Source of the DNA: Kiloniellaceae bacterium
GTDB lineage: Bacteria; Pseudomonadota; Alphaproteobacteria; Kiloniellales; J153
Direction of reading: 5' to 3'
Assembly (NCBI GenBank): GCA_021776115.1
Contig: JAJFGN010000024.1
Coordinates: 62,001-126,000, forward strand
Length of the DNA: 64,000 nt
In this document: one piece after another, positions 1 through 8,244 of the stretch
Position numbering within the stretch: position 1 is the first letter of the stretch
Layout: every line of letters starts with the position of its first letter
Position numbers and translations under genes: made by a program
Notes under the pieces: generated by a model
What the model saw: the letters and a program-made list of their open reading frames with translations, nothing else
Told to the model about the DNA's origin: nothing
Database searches by the model: none

Positions 1-486
1 TCGGCTCAGCGCCACGCCCGGTGTCGTACAGAACAGGCCGGCTTTGATCCCAGAGGTGCCGAATTTGGCGTCCTCGGCGGCGACCGCCAGGTCGCAGTTG
101 GCGACCAATTGGCAGCCCGCCGCCGTGGCGATGCCGTGGACCCTGGCGATCACCGGCTGGGGCAGGCGGGTCATGGAAACCATCATCCGGCTGCAGGTCT
201 TGAACAGGGCCTCGTAGTACGCCCGGCTGGGGTTGGCTCGCATCTGCTTCAGGTCGTGGCCGGCGCAGAAGGCCTTGCCCGCCCCGGCCAAAACCACGAC
301 CCGGACCGAGCGGTCGGCCGCGATCTCATCGAAGGCTTGCTGCAGGGCCGCCAGAAGCTCCTCCGACAGGGCGTTGTATTGCTTCGTGCGGTTCAGGGTC
401 AGGGTCCGAACGCCGCCGGAATCCTGGCTTAGCAAGACGGGCTGCGCGGCGCTGTCGGTTTGGAGCTGCTGGATTTCCGCGCTCAT
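1..486 (-). CDS. Enoyl-CoA hydratase/isomerase family protein (ECHDC3-like), C-terminus outside window
   Basis: Reverse-strand frame starting with ATG at 484-486 and open to the window edge (162 codons visible). It reads as a crotonase-fold protein: an NRTKQYNALS segment near residue 32, the oxyanion-hole stretch GAGKAFCAGHDLKQM near residue 70, a second one around HGIATAAGCQL, then KAGLFCTTPGVALSR at the edge. That last motif is typical of the ECHDC3-like branch of enoyl-CoA hydratases. The family acts on CoA thioesters in the cytoplasm; substrate cannot be told. It is divergent from the thioesterase at 655, and acyl-CoA chemistry is a plausible shared theme. Truncated only because the window ends. 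Confidence 0.9.
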   Translation of the reverse strand, partial: MSAEIQQLQTDSAAQPVLLSQDSGGVRTLTLNRTKQYNALSEELLAALQQAFDEIAADRSVRVVVLAGAGKAFCAGHDLKQMRANPSRAYYEALFKTCSRMMVSMTRLPQPVIARVHGIATAAGCQLVANCDLAVAAEDAKFGTSGIKAGLFCTTPGVALSR

Positions 487-654
487 GGGGCTGTTCCTTA
501 CTTAGGGCAGGGCAGTAACCTGCCGATTCTGACCCCGGCGGGCGGCAAGTTCAAGGGCCCCAAGTGCATGGGCCGCAAGTTCATGGGGTCTGGGCGGCGC
601 GCCTGCCAGGCGTTATGAAAGAACCCGAAACCAGCCAGGAGAGGACCCGCGCCC

Positions 655-1089
655 TTGCCACGCATATCCAAAGCGGAAATCGACGACTTGTGCGCGGAGG
701 CGCTGCCGTGGGTCGCCATCCTCGGCCTGGAGATCGAGGATATCGGCCAGGGCACCTGCCGGGTGCGCATGCCGGGCAAGGAAGAATTCCTGCGCCCCGG
801 CGGCACGGTCAGCGGCCCGGCGCTCATGAGCCTGGCCGACTACGCCATGTATGTCGCCGTTCTCTCTGCGATCGGGCGGGTTGAGCTGGCGGTGACCATC
901 AACCTGACCGCCAATTTCCTGCGCCGGCCCAAACCCGGCGCCATAATTGGCGATTGCCGCCTGATCAAATTGGGGAAGCGCCTAGCCTATGGCGAGGTCT
1001 CGCTCTTTTCGGAAGGGGAGGTGGATGCCGGCCCGGTCGCCCACGTCACCGCGACCTATTCCATTCCGCCTGAGCGGTCCGAGCCCTGA
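655..1089 (+). CDS. PaaI-family hotdog thioesterase
   Basis: A 144-residue protein of normal hotdog thioesterase size. The middle contains LRPGGTVSGPALMSLADYAMY, matching the PaaI/YdiI pattern in which the central helix follows an HGG-like turn (here PGG), and the conserved TINLTANFLRRPKPG strand pair follows. The family hydrolyses acyl- or aryl-CoA thioesters in the cytoplasm. The start is TTG at 655, preceded by AGGAGAGG about 10 bases upstream; no ATG in frame gives the full domain. Divergent from the enoyl-CoA hydratase gene. Substrate unknown. Confidence 0.85.
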   Translation: MPRISKAEIDDLCAEALPWVAILGLEIEDIGQGTCRVRMPGKEEFLRPGGTVSGPALMSLADYAMYVAVLSAIGRVELAVTINLTANFLRRPKPGAIIGDCRLIKLGKRLAYGEVSLFSEGEVDAGPVAHVTATYSIPPERSEP

Positions 1090-1315
1090 TCCTTCCACGG
1101 ACCCTAAACCGCCGCATTCGCGCCGGGTTTCGGGCTTTGACGAGCAGGTGTCCAGTTCTATTACAGTTCGACCGGAGGCTTAAGGCTTGGGAGGTGGATG
1201 AAAACAAGGGATTGCCTACGTTTCGCCGCCACAGGGTTGTCAGCTTTCGTTACATTTGCTCTGGGGGTGGCGGCGGCCAGAATTTCAAGCTGTTGAAATA
1301 TAATATTACTTATTT
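1090..1315. other. Non-coding leader region upstream of the PEP-CTERM gene
   Basis: No convincing gene lies here; short open frames have no ribosome site or family signature. The last 30 bases before the promoter are AT-rich (around 1290-1315), which would suit a bent upstream element for the sigma-54 promoter that follows. Confidence 0.5.
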
Positions 1316-1332
1316 CTGGCACCAAGTTTGCT
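1316..1332 (+). promoter_or_regulatory. Sigma-54 (RpoN) -24/-12 promoter
   Basis: The string CTGGCACCAAGTTTGCT matches the sigma-54 consensus YTGGCAC-N5-TTGCW, with GG at 1318-1319 and GC at 1330-1331 separated by exactly ten bases. It lies about 90 bases upstream of the PEP-CTERM gene, in the same orientation, after an AT-rich stretch. In other bacteria PEP-CTERM genes are known to depend on RpoN with the PrsK/PrsR two-component pair; neither regulator is in this window. An enhancer site was not identified. Confidence 0.75.
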
Positions 1333-1418
1333 TGCAAAAGTGGTTAATGCAACAAGCGCCATAACCTGCGACAGCGAGCCCTGTCGGGGTCGGGCGCTTA
1401 CTTTTAGGGGGATCGTAA

Positions 1419-2198
1419 GTGTCGAAGAAGAGCTTGGGTTTTGCCGCCGTCGTATTGGCAACGCTTGCCGCCGCCTCTCCGGCGAATGCACTACTGTTCG
1501 ATCAAAACGTGACTAACAATGTGATCTTCGGCTCCGGCAATACGAACGGCGCCTTCACGGTAGATCGCAGTTTCGGGGTCGAGCTCGGTTTGCGCGCCAA
1601 GCTGCGCTTCGACGCGGCCGGCCAGCCGCAGAACACTTTCAACAGCAACGGCGACGGGACCTACACTTTTAGCGCTGGCCAAGCCGTGGGCGGTTTTTCC
1701 GCGGCAACGCCGGTTTGGAACTTCGAGTGGTCCATCAATTCGAATTATAACGGCACGTCTCCGTGGGCGCTCAACGGTTTGAGCTATGTGATCGCAATCG
1801 ATTTCGATCCTGGCGCCGGCACGAATTTCCTGACTTTCGATCCGATCAACGTGACTGCAGCCGATCACTCGATCGGCGACAATTCAACGGCCGAGGGCGC
1901 GGGTGTCGAGGCGGCGAATGCGGCCGAATATGCCGCCCTTGTCGGTGCCAATAACTTGGCCCAGAACTCCTGGAATATGGATTTCTTCAATGATGGGGCA
2001 TTCAGCGGTTTCGACCCAAACGATGTCGGTGAGTACCAGTTCATTTTGGCGGCGTTCTTTGGTTCAGATCAGGTCGCAAGCACGGAAATCGATATCATCG
2101 TCGAAGAAGCGATCGCGGTGCCGGAGCCGGCCAGCGGGATCCTTCTGCTTGTCGGTCTGGCGGGACTTGGTGCGTTGCGCCGCCGCGCCGCGGCCTAA
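1419..2198 (+). CDS. PEP-CTERM sorting-domain exported protein
   Basis: Predicted 259-residue secreted protein. N-terminus: short basic start (MSKKS), hydrophobic core and an A-x-A site (ASPANA), i.e. a Sec signal peptide. C-terminus: VPEPASGILLLVGLAGLGALRRR, a textbook PEP-CTERM signal (VPEP, one transmembrane stretch, Arg cluster) that is cut by an exosortase. The body between is rich in Asn, Gly, Phe and Asp, with no enzyme motif. Start is GTG at 1419 with AGGGGG at 1406-1411. A sigma-54 promoter lies upstream and a hairpin downstream, so it looks monocistronic. No exosortase gene is in the window. Likely surface or exopolysaccharide-associated; exact role unknown. Confidence 0.92.
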   Translation: MSKKSLGFAAVVLATLAAASPANALLFDQNVTNNVIFGSGNTNGAFTVDRSFGVELGLRAKLRFDAAGQPQNTFNSNGDGTYTFSAGQAVGGFSAATPVWNFEWSINSNYNGTSPWALNGLSYVIAIDFDPGAGTNFLTFDPINVTAADHSIGDNSTAEGAGVEAANAAEYAALVGANNLAQNSWNMDFFNDGAFSGFDPNDVGEYQFILAAFFGSDQVASTEIDIIVEEAIAVPEPASGILLLVGLAGLGALRRRAAA

Positions 2199-2235
2199 GG
2201 TTTGCCAAGGTTGGTCCGGCCAGGGCTTTCGAACG

Positions 2236-2263
2236 GGTTGGCGGTAATATAATACCGCCAACC
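2236..2263 (+). terminator. Perfect hairpin after the PEP-CTERM gene
   Basis: An 11-bp perfect inverted repeat (GGTTGGCGGTA at 2236-2246, TACCGCCAACC at 2253-2263) with a six-base ATATAA loop, 38 bases after the stop codon. There is no U-tract (TAAACTA follows), so it is either a weak or factor-assisted terminator or a 3'-end stabilising hairpin. Confidence 0.6.
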
Positions 2264-2382
2264 TAAACTACTCAGAAAGATACGGTTTCGCGATTGACTG
2301 GCCGGAAGGTTTGTCGTAGAACCCGCGCGGTCGGGGTCGTGTCAACGGCCCCGAAAAGAATTTTTACAGTGTGGTTCAAGCA

Positions 2383-2847
2383 ATGAAGACCTATAGCGCC
2401 CGCCCGGCGGATATCGAGAAGAAGTGGGTCCTGATCGACGCCGAGGAGGTGGTCCTGGGCCGCCTGGCGGTTCAGGTCGCCGATCTCCTGCGCGGCAAGC
2501 ATAAAACGACCTACACGCCGCACATGGATTGCGGCGACAACGTCATTGTGATCAACGCCGGCAAGGTCAAGCTCACCGGCAAGAAGTTGAGCGACAAGAT
2601 CTATTACTGGCATACCGGCTATCCGGGCGGGATCAAGCAGCGTACCGCCGGACAGATATTGGAGGGCAACCAGCCCGACCGGGTGGTTCGTAAAGCGATC
2701 GAACGCATGGTGCCGCGCGGCCCGCTGGGCCGTCAGCAGTTGAAGAACCTGCGGGTCTATGCTGGGGCCGAACATCCTCACGAGGCGCAAAGCCCGAGCG
2801 TCCTCGACTTCGCCGCCAAAAATCCCAAGAACCGGAGGATCGCCTAA
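2383..2847 (+). CDS. rplM: 50S ribosomal protein L13
   Basis: Ribosomal large-subunit protein L13, about 154 residues. Family landmarks: [15 protein letters not shown] at the start, then [35 protein letters not shown] and the [20 protein letters not shown] block near the C-terminus. The ATG at 2383 is chosen over an in-frame GTG at 2371 because family members start with MKT(F/Y)SA. rpsI follows after three bases, the usual rplM-rpsI operon, ending in a strong terminator at 3370-3397. Confidence 0.97.
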   Translation: MKTYSARPADIEKKWVLIDAEEVVLGRLAVQVADLLRGKHKTTYTPHMDCGDNVIVINAGKVKLTGKKLSDKIYYWHTGYPGGIKQRTAGQILEGNQPDRVVRKAIERMVPRGPLGRQQLKNLRVYAGAEHPHEAQSPSVLDFAAKNPKNRRIA

Positions 2848-2850
2848 ATC

Positions 2851-3342
2851 ATGGCCGAGGAAACTCAAACTCTTTCGGATCTGAGCGAACTGGGCGTTGC
2901 CGCGGGTGCCGTACCCTTGGCCGAACCGGAGGCTCCCGAGCCCAAGCGCGATGCGCAGGGCCGCTCCTATGCCACGGGTAAGCGCAAGGATGCGGTCGCG
3001 CGCGTTTGGATTAAGCCCGGCTCCGGCCGGGTCACGGTCAACGGCCGCGACCAGGCGACGTATTTCGCGCGTCCGGTGTTGCGGATGTTGATTGGGCAGC
3101 CGTTTACAGCCGCCAACCGGAACGATCAGTTCGACGTGGTGTGCACGGTCAAGGGCGGCGGGCTTTCCGGTCAGGCCGGCGCGGTACGCCACGGCATCTC
3201 CAAGGCGCTAATCCTGTACGAGCCGGAGTTGCGCCCGGTCCTCAAGAAGGGCGGCTTCCTGACCCGCGATTCGCGAATCGTGGAGCGCAAGAAATACGGC
3301 AAGGCCAAGGCGCGACGTAGCTTCCAGTTTTCCAAACGTTAA
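2851..3342 (+). CDS. rpsI: 30S ribosomal protein S9
   Basis: Small-subunit protein S9, 163 residues. The conserved domain starts at [15 protein letters not shown] and continues through [29 protein letters not shown] and the basic C-terminal tail ending [11 protein letters not shown], which reaches the P-site tRNA in ribosome structures. An acidic, Ala/Pro-rich N-terminal extension of about 35 residues precedes the domain, common in alphaproteobacterial S9. Cotranscribed with rplM. Confidence 0.97.
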   Translation: MAEETQTLSDLSELGVAAGAVPLAEPEAPEPKRDAQGRSYATGKRKDAVARVWIKPGSGRVTVNGRDQATYFARPVLRMLIGQPFTAANRNDQFDVVCTVKGGGLSGQAGAVRHGISKALILYEPELRPVLKKGGFLTRDSRIVERKKYGKAKARRSFQFSKR

Positions 3343-3369
3343 CCCGATTAGGGATAACCTCTGGTATGA

Positions 3370-3397
3370 GGGGCGCCCGGTTCGGGCGCCCCTTTTT
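3370..3397 (+). terminator. Rho-independent terminator of rplM-rpsI
   Basis: GGGGCGCCCG at 3370-3379, three-base loop, CGGGCGCCCC at 3383-3392, then TTTTT. A 10-bp GC-only stem directly followed by a U-tract, 27 bases after the rpsI stop. Confidence 0.95.
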
Positions 3398-3455
3398 CTT
3401 TCGCGGGCGGTAAGTCCAGGCTACCGTCTAAAGACTCCGGTGAGGGAAGGCGACC

Positions 3456-4406
3456 ATGACGGCCAAGGTTTTCATCGACGGCGAGGCAGGCACAACGGGA
3501 CTGCAAATCCGCTCGCGGCTGGAGGCGCGCCGCGATATCGCGCTGCTGCGTTTGCCGGAAGCGGCGCGTAAGGATCCAACTGCGCGCGCTGAGATGCTGA
3601 ACGCGGCCGATGTCTCGATTCTTTGCCTGCCCGACGAGGCGGCGCGCGAGGCGGTCACCCTGATCGAAAATCCGGGCGCTCGGGTGATCGACGCCAGCAC
3701 GGCGCATCGGACCCATCCCGATTGGGTCTATGGCCTGCCGGAGTACGATCCCGAGCAGCCCCGGCGGATCGCCGAGGCGCCGCGTGTCACCAATCCCGGG
3801 TGCTATGCCCTGACCTCGATTGCGCTGCTGCACCCGCTGATCGCAGGCGGCCTTATCCCGGCCGATCACCCGGTCACGATAAATGCGGTGTCAGGTTACA
3901 GCGGCGGCGGAAAGCCGCTGATCGAGCGCTTTGAGAACCCGGACTCGCCCGATCGGATCGAAGCCGCGATTCAGATCTATGCCCTGGGCTTGAAACACAA
4001 GCATGTACCCGAGATTCAAGTCCACGCGGGCCTTAGGGTGCGGCCCTTGATCGTGCCCAGCGTCGGGCGCTATCGCCAGGGCATGATCGTCCAGATCCCG
4101 CTTCATCTGGGTGCCTTGCCGGCGCGGCCGAGCGTACGCGACTTGCACGCCGCTTTGGCCCGCCACTACCAGGGACGGCGCTTCGTTACGGTCACGCCAC
4201 TCGCCGACTCGCTCGCCATGACGGACCTAGAGCCCGAGCGCCTGAACGGCACCAACGAGCTCTGCTTGATCGTCTGCGCGAACGAGGCGGAAGGGCACGT
4301 CGTGCTGATCGGCCTGGTCGATAATTTAGGTAAGGGGGCTTCCGGTCAGGCGGTGCAGAACATGAACCTGATGCTGCGCTTGCCCGAAGCCGCGGGACTC
4401 GAATAA
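3456..4406 (+). CDS. argC: N-acetyl-gamma-glutamyl-phosphate reductase (short, type 2)
   Basis: NADPH-dependent reductase of arginine synthesis, converting N-acetylglutamyl-5-phosphate to the semialdehyde. At 316 residues it is the short form. The nucleotide-binding N-terminus reads FIDGEAGTTGLQI, the catalytic cysteine is C116 in TNPGCYALT, and NAVSGYSGGGKP near residue 145 is characteristic. Starts at ATG 3456. Located directly behind rplM-rpsI, as in many alphaproteobacteria, but after a strong terminator, so it should have its own promoter. The gamma-carbonic anhydrase gene follows after 36 bases, probably cotranscribed. Confidence 0.96.
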   Translation: MTAKVFIDGEAGTTGLQIRSRLEARRDIALLRLPEAARKDPTARAEMLNAADVSILCLPDEAAREAVTLIENPGARVIDASTAHRTHPDWVYGLPEYDPEQPRRIAEAPRVTNPGCYALTSIALLHPLIAGGLIPADHPVTINAVSGYSGGGKPLIERFENPDSPDRIEAAIQIYALGLKHKHVPEIQVHAGLRVRPLIVPSVGRYRQGMIVQIPLHLGALPARPSVRDLHAALARHYQGRRFVTVTPLADSLAMTDLEPERLNGTNELCLIVCANEAEGHVVLIGLVDNLGKGASGQAVQNMNLMLRLPEAAGLE

Positions 4407-4442
4407 CCAACGGCTTCGTTTGCAAGCCGAAAGGACTACTCC

Positions 4443-5003
4443 ATGCCCGGACACATTCTGCCCTTCCGGGGTGTCATGCCGAAGATCGCCCCGGATGTCT
4501 TTATCGCCGAGACGGCGGTCGTGATCGGCGACGTTGAAATCGGTTCGGGTTCGTCGATCTGGTACGGCTGTGTCGTGCGCGGGGACATCAATAAGATTCG
4601 TATCGGCCGCAATACAAACATCCAGGACGGAACAATCATCCATTGCAATCATGACCGTGCCGGCGACTACCGCGAAACCGGAGGCGGCGAGCCGACGATC
4701 GTCGGCGATAACGTGGTGGTCGGTCACATGGCGTTGTTGCACGCCTGCACGGTGAGGGATAACGCCTTTATCGGCATGAAGGCCTTGGTGCTGGACCGCG
4801 CGACGATCGAATCGGGCGCGATGGTCGCCGCCGGGGCGACGGTCACGCCTGGCAAGCTTGTGCCCTCGGGCGAACTCTGGGCGGGGATGCCGGCGCGCCG
4901 GGTCCGCAAGCTGAGCGAGGACGATATGGCGCAGGGCCTCTACATTGCCAATCACTACCAGGCGCTCGCCGCCGAGTACGTGGCGTGTCAGCGTGGCGCG
5001 TAG
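4443..5003 (+). CDS. Gamma-carbonic anhydrase family protein (left-handed beta-helix)
   Basis: A 186-residue hexapeptide-repeat protein. Repeats with small hydrophobics every six residues (VVIGDVEIGSGSSIW and onward) form a left-handed beta-helix trimer. The three metal histidines of gamma-carbonic anhydrases can be placed as H67 (IIHC), H95 and H100 (GHMALLH), and the R-x-D pair is present in VVRGD. Members bind Zn or Fe and reversibly hydrate CO2, though many are of unproven activity. It follows argC closely on the same strand. The ATG at 4443 begins MPGHILPF, usual for the family. Confidence 0.93.
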   Translation: MPGHILPFRGVMPKIAPDVFIAETAVVIGDVEIGSGSSIWYGCVVRGDINKIRIGRNTNIQDGTIIHCNHDRAGDYRETGGGEPTIVGDNVVVGHMALLHACTVRDNAFIGMKALVLDRATIESGAMVAAGATVTPGKLVPSGELWAGMPARRVRKLSEDDMAQGLYIANHYQALAAEYVACQRGA

Positions 5004-5023
5004 AGGGTGCGGGGTGCGCGATC

Positions 5024-5191
5024 ATGGCTGGCAAGCAGGGCGTCAAACGCAAACGAGTTAAACCGCGCAACCCCGTGGCGCCGGTCGTCCGGCGTTTGCG
5101 TCCCAAGGTAGAGCCGTCCGAACGCGCTTATTCCCGCAAGACGAAACACAAACCGCCCAGCACCGAGGACGATAACCGCAACGGTAACTAG
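5024..5191 (+). CDS. Small basic protein, possibly ArfA-like
   Basis: A 55-residue, Lys/Arg-rich product when started at ATG 5024; a GTG at 4985 overlapping the preceding gene would give 68 residues. It has no signal peptide or membrane segment. The central RRLRPKVEPSERAYSRKTKHK resembles in spacing the FRQRVEKNKKG-SYMRKGKH core of the ribosome-rescue factor ArfA, but the resemblance is short and I could not test it. There is no hairpin near the stop codon of the kind that makes E. coli arfA mRNA non-stop. The last four bases overlap the convergent phaC stop. Confidence 0.5.
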   Translation: MAGKQGVKRKRVKPRNPVAPVVRRLRPKVEPSERAYSRKTKHKPPSTEDDNRNGN

Positions 5192-6984
5192 TCCTGCGCC
5201 TTGACCGCGACGTAAGAGCCGGGCGCATCCTCGATCACCTTGAGTTTGCCGTCGCCGGGCGTGCGCGCGGGAACCTTTTCACCGCTGTGCTTGCCGACCC
5301 ATTTGGCCCATTCAGGCCACCAGGAACCGGGGTGTTCCGTCGCCCCCTGAAGCCAGCTTTCCGGATCCTTGGGGTTCTTGGCGTTGGTCCAATAGTTGTA
5401 CTTGCCGCTGGCCGGCGGGTTGACGACGCCGGCGATATGACCGGAGGCGGCGAGGGCGAAACGAACCGGGCCGGAGAACAACTGCGTGGCTGCATAGGTC
5501 GATGCCCAGGGCGCGATATGGTCCTCCTTGGTCGCAAGTATGAAGGCCGGAGTTTTGACCTTGGTCAGGTCGATCGGCACGCCCTTTAGCTCGATGCCGC
5601 CCGGCTGCACCAGCAGATTTTCTTGGTACATATTGCGCAGATAGAAGCTGTGCATGGCCGCTGGCATGCGGGTCGAATCGGAATTCCAGTACAGAAGATC
5701 GAAGGGGAAGGGGTCCTTACCCAAAAGGTAATTGTTGACCACGAACGACCAAATCAGATCGTTGGCGCGCAGCATGTTGAAGGTCGTCGCCATGTGCGCG
5801 CCCTCCAGATAGCCGGTCTTGTTCATTTTGTCTTCGAGGGCGGTCAACTGCTCCTCATCGATGAAGACACCCAACTCGCCGGCTTCGGTGAAGTCGGTCA
5901 TGGTGGTCAGAAAGGTCGCGCTCTTGATGCGCTTGTCCTTCTTGGCCTCCATGTAGGAGAGGGTGCAGGCCAGAAGGGTGCCGCCCAGGCAATAGCCGAC
6001 GACATTGGCGTCTTTCTCGCCGGTCGCTTTTTCCATGGCGTCGAGCGCAGCGAGCGGCCCTTCGACCATGTAGTCCTCGAAGGACTTCTGGGCCAACTCC
6101 GCGTCGGGATTGACCCAGGAAACGATGAAGACGGTAAAGCCCTGACTGACCGCCCATTTCACGTAAGAATTCTTCTCGCGCAGGTCGAGGATGTAATACT
6201 TGTTGATCCACGGCGGGATGATCAACAAGGGCCGTTTATGAACTTGCTTGGTCGTCGGCTCGAACTGGATGAGCTGGATCAGGTCGTTTTGGTACACGAC
6301 CTTACCGGGGGTTAGGGCGATGTTCTTTCCCAATTCGAAGGCTTCGGTATCGGTCATGCTGATGGACAGCTTGCCGTCGCCGCGTTCCAGATCGCCCAAG
6401 AGGTTCTCTAGCCCCTTGACCAGATTTTCGCCGCGGCTCTCCAAGGTCGCCTCTAAGACTTCCGGATTGGTCATGACGAAATTGGACGGCGCCATCGCAT
6501 CGACGAACTGGCGGGTGTAGAAATCGACCTTCTTGGACGTCTTGTCGTCCATCCCCTCGACATCGCTCACGGTGGACTGCATCCAGCGCGCGCTAAGCAG
6601 GTACGACTGCTTGATGAAGTCGAAGACCTGGTTTTCGTCCCAGGACTCGTGCTTGAAGCGCCGATCTCCCTCTTGGGGCGCGATCGTCGGCTCGGCGTCT
6701 TCGCCCAGCATGCGGCGCGTGGTCGACTGCCACAGGTTCATGTAGTCCTGCCACAGGCTCATTTGCGCCTGCATCATCTTGACCGGATCGGTCATCATGT
6801 GCGTGGTCATCTCGAGAAACGCGCTGCCGATATTCAGCGGATCGAGTTTGGCGCTCGGTGCGCTACTATGACGCTCCAAAAACTCAGTAACGAGCTTCTG
6901 ACTTCGCTCCGCGATGTTCGCCATTTTATGCGACATTTCGACCGGATCGGGCAGCTCGGGCTGCTGGGCCTGTTGCTCAGCCAT
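5188..6984 (-). CDS. phaC: Class I poly(3-hydroxyalkanoate) synthase
   Basis: Polymerises 3-hydroxyacyl-CoA into PHA granules in the cytoplasm. The 598-residue length is normal for class I. It contains the PHA synthase N-terminal domain (about residues 70-240), then an alpha/beta-hydrolase fold with the modified lipase box GYCLGG and catalytic C332. The partner aspartate is in TKEDHIAP and the histidine in ASGHIAGV. The C-terminal PGSWWPEWAKW stretch is also typical. phaA, phaB, phasin and phaR genes are not adjacent. Divergent from the OmpA-like lipoprotein gene; the shared spacer has a strong dyad at 7124-7155. Confidence 0.97.
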   Translation of the reverse strand: MAEQQAQQPELPDPVEMSHKMANIAERSQKLVTEFLERHSSAPSAKLDPLNIGSAFLEMTTHMMTDPVKMMQAQMSLWQDYMNLWQSTTRRMLGEDAEPTIAPQEGDRRFKHESWDENQVFDFIKQSYLLSARWMQSTVSDVEGMDDKTSKKVDFYTRQFVDAMAPSNFVMTNPEVLEATLESRGENLVKGLENLLGDLERGDGKLSISMTDTEAFELGKNIALTPGKVVYQNDLIQLIQFEPTTKQVHKRPLLIIPPWINKYYILDLREKNSYVKWAVSQGFTVFIVSWVNPDAELAQKSFEDYMVEGPLAALDAMEKATGEKDANVVGYCLGGTLLACTLSYMEAKKDKRIKSATFLTTMTDFTEAGELGVFIDEEQLTALEDKMNKTGYLEGAHMATTFNMLRANDLIWSFVVNNYLLGKDPFPFDLLYWNSDSTRMPAAMHSFYLRNMYQENLLVQPGGIELKGVPIDLTKVKTPAFILATKEDHIAPWASTYAATQLFSGPVRFALAASGHIAGVVNPPASGKYNYWTNAKNPKDPESWLQGATEHPGSWWPEWAKWVGKHSGEKVPARTPGDGKLKVIEDAPGSYVAVKAQD

Positions 6985-7123
6985 CTCGTTTTACCTTATT
7001 GTTGTGCCGGGTTGACGCGGGAACGGCGTAAGCCGCTCATTCGCGCGCGCCGCGGGACCAAATTTGGGCGCGCCAAGGTAATCGCGCCGCGCCGGGGTTA
7101 CAATAGGCAAATCCCGGCCAAAA

Positions 7124-7155
7124 CCCATGCGGTTGACCCGACCCAACCGCATGGG
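7124..7155. promoter_or_regulatory. Perfect 12-bp dyad between phaC and the OmpA-like gene
   Basis: CCCATGCGGTTG at 7124-7135 and CAACCGCATGGG at 7144-7155 form a perfect inverted repeat with an eight-base spacer. It lies 140 bases upstream of phaC and 43 bases upstream of the lipoprotein start. A TACAAT at about 7099 could be the -10 box of the rightward gene, which would put the dyad in its 5' leader. No U-tract follows, so it is not an ordinary terminator. A shorter palindrome, CCAAATTTGG, lies at 7058-7067. Confidence 0.55.
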
Positions 7156-7198
7156 ATACTGCAACGGCGTGTGGGGCTTAGGATTTGGCGGGAGCGGT

Positions 7199-8146
7199 AT
7201 GAAACGGACCTTTTACTTCAAGGCATGGACGGCCGGGCGCAACGCCACCTTCGCGCTGGCGGCGAGCGTGCTCGTGTCGGCGTGCACGGCCTTGCCCGAT
7301 TGGGCCGATCCGGGCGGCTGGTTCGAGGAGGAAACGCCGCCGCCCAGCCGGATTTCGGCGGCGCAGGACCTGGATCAGGCGAAATCCGGCGATTTCCCGA
7401 ACCTGGCCAGTGTGCCGGATCAGCCGCGCGAGGCGACCCCCGAGGGCGAACGCGTCTCCATCGCCAAGGGTTTGGCGGCCGATCGCACGAACGCTCAATA
7501 CAGTGGCGAGCGTCTCGTGGCGGACGGCGCGGCCCCGGCGGGGGCCCCAGCGGCGCCGGCAATCGCGAAAAATTTGGGCGCGGCCGGCGCTCCGGCGCTA
7601 GCCAAGCCGGTTCCAGCGGCGGCGCCCGTAGGGGTTCCGGTCCAAGCTTCAAGCACCACGAAGATTGCCCCGGTCCCGGCGCCGCCGGTCCAGAGTCCGG
7701 TCCAGAAACTCCCTCAAGTCGCCGCGCCGGCGCCAGCGGCGCCAAGCCCGGCGCAGACGGCGGCCGCGCCGGCGGTCGTGCAGCCAAGGACGAGCGAGCT
7801 TGCGGCGATTATTTATTTCGCGCACGGCTCGGACTCGCTTAACGCCAATGACCGAAACGTCTTGCGCGACATCGTCGCGCTGAGCCGGGAGCGCAATGCC
7901 CGAATACGGGTGATCGGCCATGCCAGCGCCCGCACCGGCACCTTGGATCCGGTGGAGCACCGCATAACCAACTTGGAGGTCTCGCAGCGCCGGGCGGAGG
8001 CCGTGACGGCGGCACTGGTCCGTTCGGGCGCGGCGCGCGACCGTATCCGGACCGAGGCCCGCGCCGACACTCTACCGGTCTATCATGAGTTTATGCCGAC
8101 CGGGGAAGCCGGTAACCGGCGGGCAGAAATCTTCCTGGAATATTAA
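7199..8146 (+). CDS. OmpA-family lipoprotein
   Basis: Start at ATG 7199 (MKRTFYF), preceded by GGGAGCGG; an upstream in-frame ATG at 7127 falls inside the dyad and would spoil the signal peptide. The N-terminus ends in a lipobox (LVSAC), so it is probably a lipidated outer-membrane protein. A long Ala/Pro-rich linker (roughly residues 110-210) follows, then an OmpA-like peptidoglycan-binding domain: IIYFAHGSDSLNANDRNVL, then GHASARTGTLDP, SQRRAEAV and a final GNRRAEIFL. The layout suggests a tether between outer membrane and cell wall, like Pal, though the linker is much longer. Confidence 0.9.
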   Translation: MKRTFYFKAWTAGRNATFALAASVLVSACTALPDWADPGGWFEEETPPPSRISAAQDLDQAKSGDFPNLASVPDQPREATPEGERVSIAKGLAADRTNAQYSGERLVADGAAPAGAPAAPAIAKNLGAAGAPALAKPVPAAAPVGVPVQASSTTKIAPVPAPPVQSPVQKLPQVAAPAPAAPSPAQTAAAPAVVQPRTSELAAIIYFAHGSDSLNANDRNVLRDIVALSRERNARIRVIGHASARTGTLDPVEHRITNLEVSQRRAEAVTAALVRSGAARDRIRTEARADTLPVYHEFMPTGEAGNRRAEIFLEY

Positions 8147-8244
8147 CTACACCGCGGGTAAGAAACGCGGGCCCCAACGCGATGCCTTCGCGGTATTCCA
8201 GTTTTCCAGCATCGATTCCGCCTTTCGACAAGCGCCTCACGATC

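Noticed and set aside
1090-1418. Frames of about 60-75 codons before the PEP-CTERM gene
   Set aside because: They cross the sigma-54 promoter and have no homology or ribosome sites.
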